Source: Solidesulfovibrio aerotolerans (GTDB lineage Bacteria; Desulfobacterota; Desulfovibrionia; Desulfovibrionales; Desulfovibrionaceae). From it: a stretch of 64,000 nucleotides of DNA. The stretch lies in NCBI RefSeq assembly GCF_009856865.1, contig NZ_WVUD01000015.1, positions 1 through 64,000 of the forward strand, in the 5' to 3' direction. Made by a program: the position numbers and the translations under genes. Under the pieces are notes generated by a model, which was not told the DNA's origin, ran no database searches, and saw only the letters and a list, made by a program, of their open reading frames with translations. Positions 63,260 through 64,000 of the stretch are shown here, one piece after another (the stretch's first letter is position 1; every line of letters begins with the position of its first letter).

Positions 63260-64000
63260 ATGTTTCGCAAAGTTTTCAGCCGCCATCTGGAAGGCCTCAG
63301 TTCCTCCGACGTGGTTGTAACCCCCCGGATCTATCGGTCGCTGCGGCGAAAGATCACGGCGCTCATGCTTATAACCGCCACGCTGCCTTTGGCCATCATG
63401 GCGGCGCTTAACTATTACGAATACCAAAAAGCCCTGTCCCGCGAGATCCAGAATCCTTTGCGGGTCATCGTGAACAAGGCCAAAAATTCCTTTGAGCTTT
63501 TTTTGGCCGAGCGCACCTCGGCCGTGGGCTTTATCGCCCAGGCCTATACGTTCAAGGAACTGGCGGATGATAAGGATCTGGCCAGAATTTTAAAGATTTT
63601 ACAGACTGAATACGTCGGTTTCGTCGATATCGGCCTGATTAACGACAAGGGCGAGCTGGTCAACTATGTCGGCCCCTATGCCCTAAAAGGCCACAATTAC
63701 GCCGAGCAGACCTGGTTTAACGAGGTCCGGGTCAAGGGCCGCTATATTTCCGACGTGTTCATGGGCTTTCGCAAATTTCCCCACGTCGTGGTGGCCGTGC
63801 GCCACACCCTGGACTCGGGCGAGCCGTTTATCGTGCGGGCAACGCTTGACACGCACCAGTTCGACAAGATCATCGTGGCCATGGGGCTGGAACCCGGGTC
63901 CGACGCGTTGCTGCTCAACCGGGCCGGCATCCTCCAGACCAGTTCCCAGCGTTTCGGCAAGGTGCTCGACACCTTTTCCCTGCCCATGCCGCCGCCGACC
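63260..64000 (+). CDS. sensor histidine kinase, N-terminal part (cut by window end)
   Basis: 247 residues are present and the frame is still open at 64000. A cytoplasmic start (MFRKVFSRHLEGLSSSD), membrane helix about 31-50 (ALMLITATLPLAIMAAL), then a Cache-type periplasmic sensor with YVGFVDIGLINDKGELVNYVG and FRKFPHVVVAVRH. The kinase part lies beyond the window, so the output type is inferred from the N-terminal style. It starts 2 bp after the NifX-like gene, the last visible member of the TauE operon. Confidence 0.75.
   Translation, partial: MFRKVFSRHLEGLSSSDVVVTPRIYRSLRRKITALMLITATLPLAIMAALNYYEYQKALSREIQNPLRVIVNKAKNSFELFLAERTSAVGFIAQAYTFKELADDKDLARILKILQTEYVGFVDIGLINDKGELVNYVGPYALKGHNYAEQTWFNEVRVKGRYISDVFMGFRKFPHVVVAVRHTLDSGEPFIVRATLDTHQFDKIIVAMGLEPGSDALLLNRAGILQTSSQRFGKVLDTFSLPMPPPT

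Overview
The right third of the window (about 41.6-64 kb) is a GC-rich bacterial chromosome whose gene content and order (thrS-infC-rpmI-rplT-pheS-pheT-merR, a type III glutamine synthetase, several sigma-54 activators, a TauE exporter followed by a small membrane protein) point to a sulfate-reducing deltaproteobacterium of the Desulfovibrio group. I infer this from gene order, protein style and base composition; no ribosomal RNA is present to confirm it.

The left two thirds (1 to about 41.65 kb) are visibly AT-richer and consist of mobile DNA inserted at a tRNA-Val(GAC) gene. A direct repeat of about 245 bp, holding the tRNA promoter and the 5' half of the tRNA as far as the anticodon loop, occurs at 23.9-24.14 kb and again at 41.41-41.655 kb, exactly 17,515 bp apart with no indel. 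Only the right copy continues into a complete tRNA. I read this as two islands in tandem: island A (1 to about 24.14 kb, left end outside the window) and island B (about 24.14-41.65 kb).

The islands share a backbone but carry different cargo. Each has a replication protein (A: prim-pol plus helicase; B: plasmid-type Replicase). Each has an operon of a helical DUF3102-like protein and a tRNA-guanine-transglycosylase-like TIM-barrel protein, a DUF6573 plus 75-aa gene pair, a conserved hairpin element near that pair, and an HTH regulator of about 110 aa. Island B also has two tyrosine recombinases and a radical SAM protein. Cargo in A is signalling: a sigma-54 activator, PAS, EAL-HDOD, GGDEF, a hybrid kinase, CheW and two chemoreceptors, but no CheA. 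Cargo in B is surface-related: a flagellin with an inserted LamG-like domain, a MucR-like regulator, a secretin and a lipoprotein.

A family of GC-rich intergenic repeats (R1-R8), all in the same orientation, separates the cargo blocks from one another regardless of gene strand. It encodes nothing I recognise. Together with the shared backbone it suggests a modular island that gains and loses cargo at these repeats. This is the best candidate in the window for an undescribed system.

In the chromosomal part, a MntA-HepT toxin-antitoxin pair sits between pheS and pheT, and infC appears to start at an AUA codon. After merR come glnN, a membrane protein with an OmpR/CreC-like two-component system, an RRM protein, and divergent sigma-54 regulated genes around a TauE exporter. 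The last operon continues into a NifX-like protein and a sensor kinase cut by the window end.
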